A stretch of 64,000 nucleotides of DNA. Source: Pseudomonas sp. HN11. Lineage in GTDB: Bacteria; Pseudomonadota; Gammaproteobacteria; Pseudomonadales; Pseudomonadaceae. Of this stretch, positions 54,861 to 63,282 are shown in pieces. A program made the position numbers and the translations under genes. The notes beneath the pieces were generated by a model. That model was given only the letters and a program-made list of their open reading frames with translations, ran no database searches and was not told the DNA's origin. The DNA lies in assembly GCF_021390155.1 (NCBI RefSeq), contig NZ_CP089985.1, positions 310,001 through 374,000 of the forward strand, given 5' to 3'. Numbering within the stretch: position 1 is the first letter of the stretch; every line of letters begins with the position of its first letter.

Positions 54861-56203
54861 TGGGCAAGCTGAGTCTGAGTGGGTTGACGGTATGGATGCT
54901 GTGCTCGGCGGCGTTTGCTCAAGAACGTCCGGCTGACTTCACCACCCAGGTGCCGCTGGCCGTGAGCGGTACTGGCCCCTGGTACCGCCTGGAACTGCCG
55001 TTGGCCGTGCAATTGAACGCACGCCAGGCCGATCTCGGCGATGTGCGGGTGTTCAACGCCGCCGGTGAATCCCAGGCCTATGCATTGTCGCGCCAGTCCG
55101 CGCAGCGCACCGAGAATCGCAACGTTACCGACGTGAAATGGTTCCCGCTTTACGCCGCCGACACTGAGCAAGCCTTGCCCGACGTGGTGATGAAGGCCAC
55201 CACCACAGGCACCCTGGTGCAAATCACCTCAGCCACTGCACCGACACCCGGCAAGCAAGTGCTGCGCGGCTGGGTGTTGGACGCCAGTGCGATAAAGGCG
55301 CCTTTGCAGCAATTGAGCCTGGACTGGAGCCATGAACAAGAGGGCTTCCAGCGTTTCAGCATTGAAGCCAGTGATGACTTGCAGCACTGGCGAGCCTGGG
55401 GCGATGGGCAGGTGGCGCGTTTGTCGTTCGCCGACGAACGGGTCGAGCAGCATGACGTGAGCCTGCCTGGGCAAGCAGCGCGTTACCTGCGCCTGGTCTG
55501 GCAAGGCCAGGAGGCGCCTTTGCTGACCTCTGCCCAGTTGGTGAGTGTCACCAGTAGCAGCGTGCCGCTGCCTTTGGTGTGGTCGCAACCCTTGGCGGGT
55601 ACGCGGCTCAAGGCCGGGGAGTACAGCTGGCAGTTACCCGCGGGGCTGAGTCTAGAGCGGCTGCGCATCGAGTTGAAACAACCCAACACCTTGGCGCCCG
55701 TGATGCTGGCGGGGCGCAGGGACAGCAAGCAGGCCTGGCAACCCCTGAGCAATGGCGTGCTGTATCGCCTGACCCAGAATGGCCGGGACGTGGTGCAGGA
55801 TGAATTGCAGCTGCCGGGCCAGATGGTTGCCGAGCTCAAGTTGGCCGTAGATGAGCGCGGTGGCGGCCTGGGTATCGAGGCACCGACGTTGCGTTTTGCG
55901 GTACGCGCCACGCAGTTGGTGTTTCTTGCGCGGGGTGAGCCGCCATTCACGCTGGCGCTGGGCAATGCGTCGGTCAAGGCGGCGAATCTTCCGCTCTCGA
56001 CCCTGATTCCCGACTACAGCGCCGAGCGTCTCAAGATGCTAGGGCAGGCCTCGGTCACCGGGGAAATCGCCACTGCACCGCACGCGGTCGATAGTGGAAC
56101 AGACTGGAAACAACTCGGCCTCTGGGCCGTATTGCTGCTCGGCGTGGCGGCACTGGGCGCCATGGCCTACAGTTTGCTGCGCAAGCCGTCGGTGGCACGT
56201 TAA
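54860..56203 (+). CDS. DUF3999 family exported protein
   Basis: A 447-residue protein. The ATG at 54860 is preceded by GAGGAGGCATCTTCTTG. It has a signal peptide (LSLSGLTVWMLCSAAFA), a long beta-rich periplasmic region (YRLELPLAVQLNARQADLGDVRVFNAAGE is typical of DUF3999), and a C-terminal membrane helix (LGLWAVLLLGVAALGAMAYSLL) with a short basic tail. It is coupled to the DUF2339 gene, which suggests a membrane complex with a periplasmic arm. The function is unknown. Confidence 0.88.
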   Translation: MGKLSLSGLTVWMLCSAAFAQERPADFTTQVPLAVSGTGPWYRLELPLAVQLNARQADLGDVRVFNAAGESQAYALSRQSAQRTENRNVTDVKWFPLYAADTEQALPDVVMKATTTGTLVQITSATAPTPGKQVLRGWVLDASAIKAPLQQLSLDWSHEQEGFQRFSIEASDDLQHWRAWGDGQVARLSFADERVEQHDVSLPGQAARYLRLVWQGQEAPLLTSAQLVSVTSSSVPLPLVWSQPLAGTRLKAGEYSWQLPAGLSLERLRIELKQPNTLAPVMLAGRRDSKQAWQPLSNGVLYRLTQNGRDVVQDELQLPGQMVAELKLAVDERGGGLGIEAPTLRFAVRATQLVFLARGEPPFTLALGNASVKAANLPLSTLIPDYSAERLKMLGQASVTGEIATAPHAVDSGTDWKQLGLWAVLLLGVAALGAMAYSLLRKPSVAR

Positions 56204-56312
56204 ATAAAGTCCATGAACTCTATTGGGTTTAAATCCTCTGATAGGAGGAAATACGCCCCGACTCGCGTTAAACTGCGCGGGTTTTCAAGCCCCCCATTTT
56301 CCGGAGCCTTAC

Positions 56313-57323
56313 ATGTCCCGCGTTACCTTGAGTCGCTATTTGATTGAGCAGACCCGCAGCAACAACACGCCTGCCGATCTGCGCTTCCTTATCGAAGTGG
56401 TGGCGCGTGCCTGCAAGGAAATCAGCCACGCCGTGTCCAAAGGTGCACTGGGTGGTGTCCTGGGCAGCATGGGCACCGAAAACGTGCAGGGCGAAGTGCA
56501 GAAGAAGCTCGACGTACTTTCCAACGAGATCCTCCTCGAAGCCAACGAATGGGGCGGTCACCTGGCCGGCATGGCGTCCGAAGAAATGGACAATGCCTAC
56601 CAGATCCCCGGCAAATACCCGAAAGGCGCGTACCTGCTGGTGTTCGACCCACTGGACGGTTCGTCCAACATCGATATCAACGCACCGGTCGGCACCATCT
56701 TCTCGGTACTGCGTTGCCCGAACGAATACCTGAGCCAGAACGAAGCCCTGAACGAAAAGGCCTTCCTGCAGCCTGGCACCGAGCAGGTCGCTGCCGGTTA
56801 CGCCATCTACGGCCCGCAGACCATGCTGGTACTGACCCTGGGCGACGGCGTCAAAGGCTTCACCCTGGACCGCGAAATGGGCAGCTTCGTACTGACCCAC
56901 GAAGACATCTCCATCCCGGCTTCCACCCAGGAATTCGCGATCAACATGTCCAACCAGCGTCACTGGGAAGAACCGGTAAAGCGCTATGTCAACGAACTGA
57001 TGGAAGGCGAAGAAGGCCCGTTGAAGAAAAACTTCAACATGCGCTGGGTGGCCGCGATGGTTGCCGACGTGCACCGCATCCTGACCCGTGGTGGCCTGTT
57101 CATGTACCCACGGGACAGCCGCGAGCCATCCAAGCCGGGCAAGCTGCGCCTGATGTACGAAGCCAACCCGATGTCGTTCCTGGTTGAGCAGGCGGGCGGT
57201 GCGTCCACCGATGGCCACCAGCGCATCCTCGACATCCAGCCTGAAGGCCTGCACCAGCGTGTGGCCGTGTTCCTGGGTTCGAAGGAAGAAGTTGAGCGTG
57301 TGACGGCCTATCACAAGAAGTAA
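56313..57323 (+). CDS. fbp: Fructose-1,6-bisphosphatase class I
   Basis: A 336-residue gluconeogenic enzyme. The start [20 protein letters not shown] at 56313 follows CCGGAGCCTTAC. Metal and substrate motifs are seen: [28 protein letters not shown], and the C-terminal [37 protein letters not shown]. Since pseudomonads use gluconeogenesis heavily, this is likely the main isozyme. It is followed by a terminator. Confidence 0.98.
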   Translation: MSRVTLSRYLIEQTRSNNTPADLRFLIEVVARACKEISHAVSKGALGGVLGSMGTENVQGEVQKKLDVLSNEILLEANEWGGHLAGMASEEMDNAYQIPGKYPKGAYLLVFDPLDGSSNIDINAPVGTIFSVLRCPNEYLSQNEALNEKAFLQPGTEQVAAGYAIYGPQTMLVLTLGDGVKGFTLDREMGSFVLTHEDISIPASTQEFAINMSNQRHWEEPVKRYVNELMEGEEGPLKKNFNMRWVAAMVADVHRILTRGGLFMYPRDSREPSKPGKLRLMYEANPMSFLVEQAGGASTDGHQRILDIQPEGLHQRVAVFLGSKEEVERVTAYHKK

Positions 57324-57373
57324 GCTGCGGCGATAAGTGATCGGCGTTGTTGTGAGCCGTTTCACCCTTGAAG

Positions 57374-57411
57374 AAGCCCCGAAACGTTTCAGCGTTTTCG
57401 GGGCTTTTTTG
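57374..57411 (+). terminator. Rho-independent terminator of fbp
   Basis: AAGCCCCGAAA and TTTCGGGGCTT form an 11-bp stem with a 11-base loop, followed by TTTTGTTTT. Confidence 0.92.
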
Positions 57412-57499
57412 TTTTCGTTCGTCGGGAACCAGACACCTCTTTTCCCTTCTAAGCTTCTGGCAGATACCCATGCTGCTTCGTCCCTCCAGGAGTTTTTCC

Positions 57500-57754
57500 A
57501 TGTCGTTACGCCGTCTCGCTTTGCTGGCTTTTTGCGTGCTGTTGGCCGCTTGCAGCAAGGTCAATCAAGAAAACTACCAAAAATTGTCGGCTGGCATGGC
57601 CAAGGCAGAGGTGGAGTCTTTGCTGGGCAAGCCGACCGACTGTTCCGGCGCGCTGGGTATGTCCAGTTGCACCTGGGGCGATAAAAACAGCTTTATCAGC
57701 GTTCAATATGCCGGTGACAAGGTTCTGATGTTTTCCGGGCAAGGCCTGAAGTAA
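57500..57754 (+). CDS. Small lipoprotein, BamE/DUF3862-like
   Basis: An 84-residue lipoprotein. The start MSLRRLALLAFCVLLAACSK at 57500 gives a lipobox L-A-A-C (Cys18), with CCAGGAG upstream; a longer in-frame reading crosses the fbp terminator and was rejected. The mature part (YQKLSAGMAKAEVESLLGKP ... CTWGDKNSFISVQYAGDKV) has the SmpA/BamE-like fold pattern seen in DUF3862 proteins. The two internal Cys may form a disulfide. Role unknown. The Blc gene follows after 30 bases. Confidence 0.85.
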   Translation: MSLRRLALLAFCVLLAACSKVNQENYQKLSAGMAKAEVESLLGKPTDCSGALGMSSCTWGDKNSFISVQYAGDKVLMFSGQGLK

Positions 57755-57784
57755 ACCGGGGCGAGAGCCTGCGGGAGAAGAAGA

Positions 57785-58354
57785 ATGATCCGTTTTGTTT
57801 TGTTCCTTTGTGCCAGCCTGTTTTTGGCAGGCTGCGCCAGCCATTCTGGCGATGATCTGCAACCCAAGACTGCAAGCAACGTCAACCTCAAACGTTACCA
57901 GGGCACCTGGTATGAGTTGGCTCGATTACCGATGTACTTCCAGCGCAACTGCGCGCAGTCCGAAGCCCGCTACACCCTGTTGCCCGACGGCGACATGTCG
58001 GTGTTCAACCGCTGCCTGACAACCGAATGGAAGTGGGAAGAAGCCAAGGGCACCGCTACCCCGCAAGTGCCGGGCAAGACCGACAAGCTATGGGTGGAAT
58101 TCAATAACTGGTTTACCGCATTGTTGCCGGGCGTTGCCAAGGGCGATTACTGGGTATTGTATGTCAGTGATGACTACAAAACCGCGATTGTGGGCAGTCC
58201 GAGCCGGCGCTATATGTGGATATTGTCGCGCACGCCAACGGTCAGTGCGGACACCCGCGAAGACCTGCTGAGCAGGGCGCGTCAACAGGGATATGACACC
58301 ACGCGGTTGATCTGGCGTACGTCGGACAAGCAGATGGCGAAGACCTCACAATAA
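57785..58354 (+). CDS. blc: Outer-membrane lipocalin lipoprotein (Blc-like)
   Basis: A 189-residue bacterial lipocalin. The signal peptide ends in lipobox L-A-G-C (Cys17), then the lipocalin signature NLKRYQGTWYELARLPMYFQ with conserved G-x-W appears near residue 39. The strands YWVLYVSDDYKTAIVGSPSRRYMWILSR complete the barrel. Such proteins bind fatty acids or lysophospholipids at the outer membrane under stress. Likely in one transcript with the small lipoprotein gene upstream. Confidence 0.92.
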   Translation: MIRFVLFLCASLFLAGCASHSGDDLQPKTASNVNLKRYQGTWYELARLPMYFQRNCAQSEARYTLLPDGDMSVFNRCLTTEWKWEEAKGTATPQVPGKTDKLWVEFNNWFTALLPGVAKGDYWVLYVSDDYKTAIVGSPSRRYMWILSRTPTVSADTREDLLSRARQQGYDTTRLIWRTSDKQMAKTSQ

Positions 58355-58378
58355 CGCTGAGTCAATGCGGACTAATAT

Positions 58379-58404
58379 GTGGGAGCGGGCAAGCCCGCTC
58401 CCAC
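58379..58404. repeat. REP element
   Basis: GTGGGAGCGGGC-AA-GCCCGCTCCCAC is a perfect 12-bp palindrome between the convergent blc and hutF genes and could act as a bidirectional terminator. Confidence 0.85.
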
Positions 58405-58408
58405 CGTT

Positions 58409-59773
58409 TTAACCGAGCAACTCCTTCAATACGTGCGTGAAGGCCCGGCTGCTTTCCTCTTCACCAGCATGACGCCCATCGCGCACCACCCACTTGCCGT
58501 TGACCAGCACATCCCGCACCTGCCGATCCCCGCCGGCAAATAACCAGCGGTTGAGGATCCCATCCTCGGTCGCCGTGGCCAGGTACGGATCATTACCGTC
58601 CAGCACAATCCAATCTGCACGCTTGCCCACTTCCAGGCGACCAATCGGCTGGCCCAACGCCTGTGCGCCGCCGTCCAGCGCGGCGTCAAACAGCGTGCGA
58701 CCCACCATAGGCTGGTCACTGCGATACAAGCGATTACGCCGCTGATCGCGCAGGCGCTGGCCGTATTCCAACCAGCGCAGCTCTTCTACCACGCTCAGTG
58801 ACACATGACTGTCGGACCCGATACCCATACGCCCACTTTGAGCGAGAAAGTCCACCGCCGGGAAAATACCATCGCCGAGATTGGCCTCGGTGGTCAGGCA
58901 CAAGCCGGCAATCGCGCGGCTCTTGGCCATGCGTGCGACTTCATCAGCATCGGCATGCGTGGCATGCACCAGGCACCAGCGCTCATCCACTTCAATGTTG
59001 TCATACAGCCATTGCAGCGGGCGCTTGCCGCTCCAGGCCAGACAGTCATCGACTTCCTTTTGCTGTTCGGCGATGTGGATATGCACCGGGCACGCCTTGT
59101 CGCTGGCGGCCAGCACGTCATTGATTTGCTCGGGCGTGACCGCGCGCAACGAGTGGAAACACAGCCCCAGCTGCTGTGCCGATTGCGCGGCGAGGATAGG
59201 TTTCAACTGCGCCTGCAGGTCCAGGTACTGTTCGGTACTGTTGATAAAGCGCCGCTGGCCTTCATTCGGTGCCTGGCCGCCAAACCCGGAGTGGGTGTAA
59301 AGCACAGGCACCAGTGTCAGACCAATCCCGCTGCCGACGGCCGCCTGGCTGATCTGCCGCGACAGTTCCGTTCGATCCGCATACGGCTGCCCACTGACGT
59401 CATGGTGCACATAGTGAAATTCGGCCACCGATGTGTATCCCACCTTGAGCATCTCGATGTACAGCTGGCGCGCGATTACCTGCAATTGGTCCGGGTTGAT
59501 CTTGCCCACCATGCGATACATCAAGTCGCGCCATGTCCAGAAGCTGTCATTCGGGTTGCCGGCGACTTCCGCCAAACCGGCCATGGCACGCTGGAATGCG
59601 TGGGAATGCAGATTCGGCATGCCCGCTAAAACCGGGCCTCTCAGCCGTTCGGCAGCCTCTGCGCTGGCATCGGCCTCAACTTTTGTCAGCAGGCCCTCGG
59701 CGCTGACTTCAAGACGTACATCATTGGCCCATCCATTAGGCAGCAGCGCGCGTTCGGCAAAGAAAGCGGACAT
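58409..59773 (-). CDS. hutF: N-formimidoyl-L-glutamate deiminase HutF
   Basis: A 454-residue amidohydrolase of the five-step histidine degradation pathway, converting formiminoglutamate to formylglutamate. The start MSAFFAERALLPNGWANDVR is at 59773. Metal ligands are in MPNLHSHAFQRAMAGL (H-x-H, near residue 55), HIHIAEQQKEV (His near 206) and HATHAD, with the conserved Asp in GIGSDSHVSLS. Divergent from hutC with a HutC-type palindrome between them, the order known in fluorescent pseudomonads. Confidence 0.97.
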   Translation of the reverse strand: MSAFFAERALLPNGWANDVRLEVSAEGLLTKVEADASAEAAERLRGPVLAGMPNLHSHAFQRAMAGLAEVAGNPNDSFWTWRDLMYRMVGKINPDQLQVIARQLYIEMLKVGYTSVAEFHYVHHDVSGQPYADRTELSRQISQAAVGSGIGLTLVPVLYTHSGFGGQAPNEGQRRFINSTEQYLDLQAQLKPILAAQSAQQLGLCFHSLRAVTPEQINDVLAASDKACPVHIHIAEQQKEVDDCLAWSGKRPLQWLYDNIEVDERWCLVHATHADADEVARMAKSRAIAGLCLTTEANLGDGIFPAVDFLAQSGRMGIGSDSHVSLSVVEELRWLEYGQRLRDQRRNRLYRSDQPMVGRTLFDAALDGGAQALGQPIGRLEVGKRADWIVLDGNDPYLATATEDGILNRWLFAGGDRQVRDVLVNGKWVVRDGRHAGEEESSRAFTHVLKELLG

Positions 59774-59801
59774 GATCAAGGCACCCCGTCGTGTGTTTGT
59801 T

Positions 59802-59811
59802 TGTATATACA
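59802..59811. promoter_or_regulatory. HutC operator candidate between hutF and hutC
   Basis: TGTATATACA is a perfect palindrome inside an alternating TA stretch, in the gap between hutF and hutC. It shares TGTA/TACA half-sites with the operator before hutU. Confidence 0.65.
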
Positions 59812-59880
59812 TATACAGACGTTTGCCTGCTCGGTAAACTCCGGCAATCTATGCATCTTTTCCCCCTGCAAGGATTCCCT

Positions 59881-60630
59881 GTGCCGACTCCGCCTGCCAA
59901 GTCTTCGCTGGCTGCCCACATGGACGAAAGTCCGGCGCCCTTGTATGCCCGCGTCAAACAGATGATCAGCCAGCAAATTCTCAACGGCAACTGGCCGCCC
60001 CATTACCGCGTGCCGTCCGAGAGCGAACTGGTCAGCCAGCTGGGTTTCAGCCGCATGACCATCAACCGCGCCCTGCGCGAACTCACCGCCGAAGGGTTGC
60101 TGGTGCGCATGCAAGGCGTCGGCACCTTTGTCGCCGAGCCCAAGAGCCAGTCTGCCCTGTTCGAAGTGCACAACATTGCCGATGAGATCGCCTCACGCGG
60201 CCATCGACACACGTGTCAGGTTATCCACCTGGGCGAAGAGGCTGCCGGTTCCGAGCGCGCCGTTGCCCTGGAGATGCGTGAAGGCGGGCGCGTTTTCCAT
60301 TCCTTGATCGTGCACTTCGAAAACGATATCCCCGTGCAAATCGAAGACCGTTTCGTCAACGCCCTGGTCGCGCCGGAATACCTGCAGCAGGATTTCACCC
60401 AGCAAACGCCGTATGCCTACCTGAACCAGGTGGCACCGCTGACCGAAGGCGAGCACGTGGTCGAAGCTATCCTCGCCGACGCCGCCGAGTGCAAGTTGCT
60501 GCAGATTGAACCCACTGAACCGTGCCTTTTGATTCGCAGGCGTACCTGGTCGGGGCGCCAGCCGGTGACCGCCGCGCGTTTGATCCACCCTGGTTCCCGT
60601 CACAGCCTCGAAGGACGTTTCAGTAAATGA
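59881..60630 (+). CDS. hutC: HutC, GntR-family repressor of histidine utilisation
   Basis: A 249-residue regulator. The GTG at 59881 was chosen because AAGGA lies 6 bases upstream; an in-frame ATG at 59851 has no Shine-Dalgarno. The N-terminal winged helix contains LVSQLGFSRMTINRALRELTAEGLLVRMQGVGTFV. The C-terminal UTRA domain (VFHSLIVHFENDIPVQIEDRFVN ... CLLIRRRTWSGRQPVTAARL) binds urocanate, which relieves repression. It overlaps hutD by 4 bases. Confidence 0.97.
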   Translation: MPTPPAKSSLAAHMDESPAPLYARVKQMISQQILNGNWPPHYRVPSESELVSQLGFSRMTINRALRELTAEGLLVRMQGVGTFVAEPKSQSALFEVHNIADEIASRGHRHTCQVIHLGEEAAGSERAVALEMREGGRVFHSLIVHFENDIPVQIEDRFVNALVAPEYLQQDFTQQTPYAYLNQVAPLTEGEHVVEAILADAAECKLLQIEPTEPCLLIRRRTWSGRQPVTAARLIHPGSRHSLEGRFSK

Positions 60631-61187
60631 GTACCGTGAAAGTCTGGCGCGCCGCTGATTACATCCGCATGCCGTGGAAAAACGGCGGTGGCAGCACTGA
60701 AGAAATCACTCGTGATGCCGGCGCCGGGCTGGATGGCTTTGGCTGGCGCTTGTCGATAGCGGATATCGCGGAGTCGGGAGGTTTTTCCACCTTTGCGGGC
60801 TACCAGCGTGTGATCACTGTGATCAAAGGCGCGGGCATGGTGTTGACCGTGGATGGCGAGGAGCAGCGCGGGTTGTTACCGCTGCAACCCTTTGCGTTCA
60901 GGGGTGACAGCCAGGTGTCCTGCCGGCTTATCACTGGTCCGATCCGCGACTTCAATCTGATCTACTCGCCCCAGCGTTACCACGCACGGCTGCAGTGGAT
61001 CGACGGTGTGCAGCGTTTTTTCAGCACGGCGCAGACCGTGTTGGTGTTCAGTGTCGCGGATGAGGTAAAGGTGCTAGACCAGAAGCTGGGCCATCACGAT
61101 TGCCTGCAAGTGGACGGTAACACTGGCCTGTTGGACGTTTGCGTCGTGGGCCGCAGCTGCATCATCGAACTGACCGCACGCGGTTAA
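60627..61187 (+). CDS. hutD: HutD family protein
   Basis: A 186-residue bicupin-like protein with the family N-terminal motif MPWKNGGGSTEEITRDAG and then FGWRLSIADIAESGGFSTFAGYQRVITVIKG. HutD occurs in hut operons of pseudomonads; genetic work in P. fluorescens SBW25 suggested it limits hut activity, perhaps as a governor binding a pathway intermediate. It is coupled to hutC by an ATGA overlap and followed by a REP element before the hutU promoter. Confidence 0.94.
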   Translation: MSTVKVWRAADYIRMPWKNGGGSTEEITRDAGAGLDGFGWRLSIADIAESGGFSTFAGYQRVITVIKGAGMVLTVDGEEQRGLLPLQPFAFRGDSQVSCRLITGPIRDFNLIYSPQRYHARLQWIDGVQRFFSTAQTVLVFSVADEVKVLDQKLGHHDCLQVDGNTGLLDVCVVGRSCIIELTARG

Positions 61188-61225
61188 AAAATGTGGGAGC
61201 GGGCTTGCTCGCCCCCCCACATTTG
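61188..61225. repeat. REP element with mismatched arm
   Basis: AAATGTGGGAGCGGGCTTGC followed by an altered inverted arm with a run of C residues. It lies directly after hutD. Confidence 0.8.
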
Positions 61226-61428
61226 TTTTGTGTTGAGCACAAATACTGTTTCTTGCCTCTGCACCAATTTGTTACCGAATGCCCCAGCGTGGCGCAAGGC
61301 CACGCTATCGTGACAAGTCTCCCCCGCAGCAAAACTCCTACGTAAGAAATTTCATTTAGTCTCAAAGCCCGATTTTTCCAGGCTTGCATGCCCATTCCAA
61401 AAAAATCCTGATGGCGTTGTCACAAAGT

Positions 61429-61444
61429 TGGCCGCTTGATTGCA
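61429..61444 (+). promoter_or_regulatory. Sigma54 promoter of hutU
   Basis: TGGCCGCTTGATTGCA has GG and GC separated by ten bases and a perfect -12 block; the -24 block has CCGC in place of CACR. The predicted start (near 61455) falls within the HutC-type palindrome, so bound repressor would block initiation. The rest of the 344-base gap 61188-61531 holds the REP element and a half NtrC-like site at 61260. Confidence 0.75.
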
Positions 61445-61448
61445 TATG

Positions 61449-61462
61449 CTTGTATGTACAAG
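61449..61462. promoter_or_regulatory. HutC operator candidate before hutU
   Basis: CTTGTATGTACAAG is a dyad with arms CTTGTA and TACAAG. It sits over the predicted sigma54 transcription start and resembles the HutC operators described in Pseudomonas. Confidence 0.8.
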
Positions 61463-61531
61463 TAGAGATGTGTGCGTAAGAGTCCACTTCGTACCAATCA
61501 AGTATGTGCATCAATCGCCGAGGAGTTTTTC

Positions 61532-63202
61532 GTGACTAAGCCAACCAAGTACCGTGACGTCGAAATCCGTGCCGCCCACGGTAACAAGCTCACTGCCAAA
61601 AGCTGGCTGACTGAAGCGCCGCTGCGCATGCTGATGAACAACCTCGACCCGCAAGTGGCCGAGAACCCGAAAGAACTGGTGGTGTACGGCGGTATCGGCC
61701 GTGCGGCGCGTAATTGGGAGTGCTACGACCAGATCGTCGAGAGCCTGACTAATCTGAATGACGACGAAACCCTGCTGGTGCAATCCGGCAAGCCGGTCGG
61801 CGTGTTCAAGACCCACAACAACGCCCCGCGTGTGCTGATCGCCAACTCCAACCTGGTGCCGCACTGGGCGAGCTGGGAACATTTCAACGAACTGGATGCC
61901 AAGGGCTTGGCCATGTACGGCCAGATGACTGCCGGCAGCTGGATCTACATCGGCAGCCAGGGCATCGTCCAGGGCACCTATGAGACCTTCGTCGAGGCCG
62001 GTCGCCAGCATTACGACAGCAACCTCAAAGGCCGTTGGGTGCTCACCGCCGGCCTCGGCGGCATGGGCGGTGCACAGCCTCTGGCCGCGACCCTGGCCGG
62101 TGCATGCTCGCTGAACATCGAGTGCCAGCAGGTCAGCATCGACTTCCGCCTGAACAGCCGGTATGTCGACGAGCAAGCCACCGACCTCGACGATGCCTTG
62201 GCGCGTATTGCCAAGTACACCAAGGAAGGCAAGGCTATCTCCATCGCCCTGCTGGGTAACGCCGCAGAAATCTTGCCGGAACTGGTCAAGCGTGGCGTGC
62301 GCCCGGACATGGTCACCGACCAGACCAGCGCCCACGACCCCCTCAATGGTTACCTGCCCGCCGGCTGGACCTGGGACGAATACCGCGCCCGCGCCAAGAC
62401 CGAGCCGGCCGCCGTGATCAAGGCCGCCAAGCAGTCGATGGCCGTGCACGTCAAAGCCATGCTGGAATTCCAGAAGCAAGGCATCCCGACCTTCGACTAC
62501 GGCAACAACATCCGCCAGATGGCCCAGGAAGAGGGCGTGGAAAACGCATTCGACTTTCCAGGTTTCGTACCGGCCTACATCCGCCCACTGTTCTGCCGTG
62601 GCATCGGCCCGTTCCGCTGGGCGGCACTGTCCGGCGACCCGCAAGACATCTACAAGACCGACGCCAAGGTCAAAGAGCTGATCCCGGACGACGCCCACTT
62701 GCACAACTGGCTGGACATGGCCCGCGAGCGCATCAGCTTCCAGGGTCTGCCGGCGCGTATCTGCTGGGTCGGCCTGGGCCAGCGCGCCAGGCTCGGCCTG
62801 GCGTTCAACGAGATGGTACGCAGCGGCGAGTTGTCGGCACCGGTGGTGATCGGCCGTGACCACCTCGACTCCGGCTCGGTGTCCAGCCCGAACCGCGAAA
62901 CCGAAGCCATGCAGGACGGTTCCGACGCCGTGTCCGACTGGCCGCTGCTCAACGCCTTGCTCAACACCGCCAGCGGCGCGACCTGGGTTTCGCTGCACCA
63001 CGGTGGTGGCGTAGGCATGGGCTTCTCCCAGCACTCCGGCATGGTGATCGTGTGCGACGGCACTGACGAAGCGGCTGAACGCATTGCCCGCGTCCTGCAC
63101 AACGACCCGGCCACCGGGGTGATGCGTCACGCGGATGCCGGTTACCAAATCGCGATTGATTGCGCCAAAGAGCAGGGCCTCAATCTCCCGATGATCAAGT
63201 AA
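61532..63202 (+). CDS. hutU: Urocanate hydratase HutU
   Basis: A 556-residue NAD-dependent urocanase, the second step of histidine breakdown. The GTG at 61532 is preceded by GAGGAGTTTTTC, and gives the usual N-terminus [20 protein letters not shown]. Family blocks include [34 protein letters not shown] (nucleotide-binding), [20 protein letters not shown] and [19 protein letters not shown]. The length is standard. Expression probably needs sigma54 and relief of HutC repression. Confidence 0.98.
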   Translation: MTKPTKYRDVEIRAAHGNKLTAKSWLTEAPLRMLMNNLDPQVAENPKELVVYGGIGRAARNWECYDQIVESLTNLNDDETLLVQSGKPVGVFKTHNNAPRVLIANSNLVPHWASWEHFNELDAKGLAMYGQMTAGSWIYIGSQGIVQGTYETFVEAGRQHYDSNLKGRWVLTAGLGGMGGAQPLAATLAGACSLNIECQQVSIDFRLNSRYVDEQATDLDDALARIAKYTKEGKAISIALLGNAAEILPELVKRGVRPDMVTDQTSAHDPLNGYLPAGWTWDEYRARAKTEPAAVIKAAKQSMAVHVKAMLEFQKQGIPTFDYGNNIRQMAQEEGVENAFDFPGFVPAYIRPLFCRGIGPFRWAALSGDPQDIYKTDAKVKELIPDDAHLHNWLDMARERISFQGLPARICWVGLGQRARLGLAFNEMVRSGELSAPVVIGRDHLDSGSVSSPNRETEAMQDGSDAVSDWPLLNALLNTASGATWVSLHHGGGVGMGFSQHSGMVIVCDGTDEAAERIARVLHNDPATGVMRHADAGYQIAIDCAKEQGLNLPMIK

Positions 63203-63204
63203 CT

Positions 63205-63238
63205 AAATGTGGGAGCGGGCTTGCTCGCTCCCACATTT
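63205..63238. repeat. REP element
   Basis: AAATGTGGGAGCGGGCTTGC and its inverted arm form a hairpin in the 80-base gap between hutU and the permease gene, and may differentially stabilise hutU mRNA. Confidence 0.85.
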
Positions 63239-63282
63239 GATCTGCAGTGGACCAGAAAGCAATCCATCAGAGGTTGAACAAC

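Noticed and set aside
59851..59880. ATG at 59851 as the hutC start
   Set aside because: No Shine-Dalgarno precedes it, whereas the GTG at 59881 has AAGGA at optimal distance.
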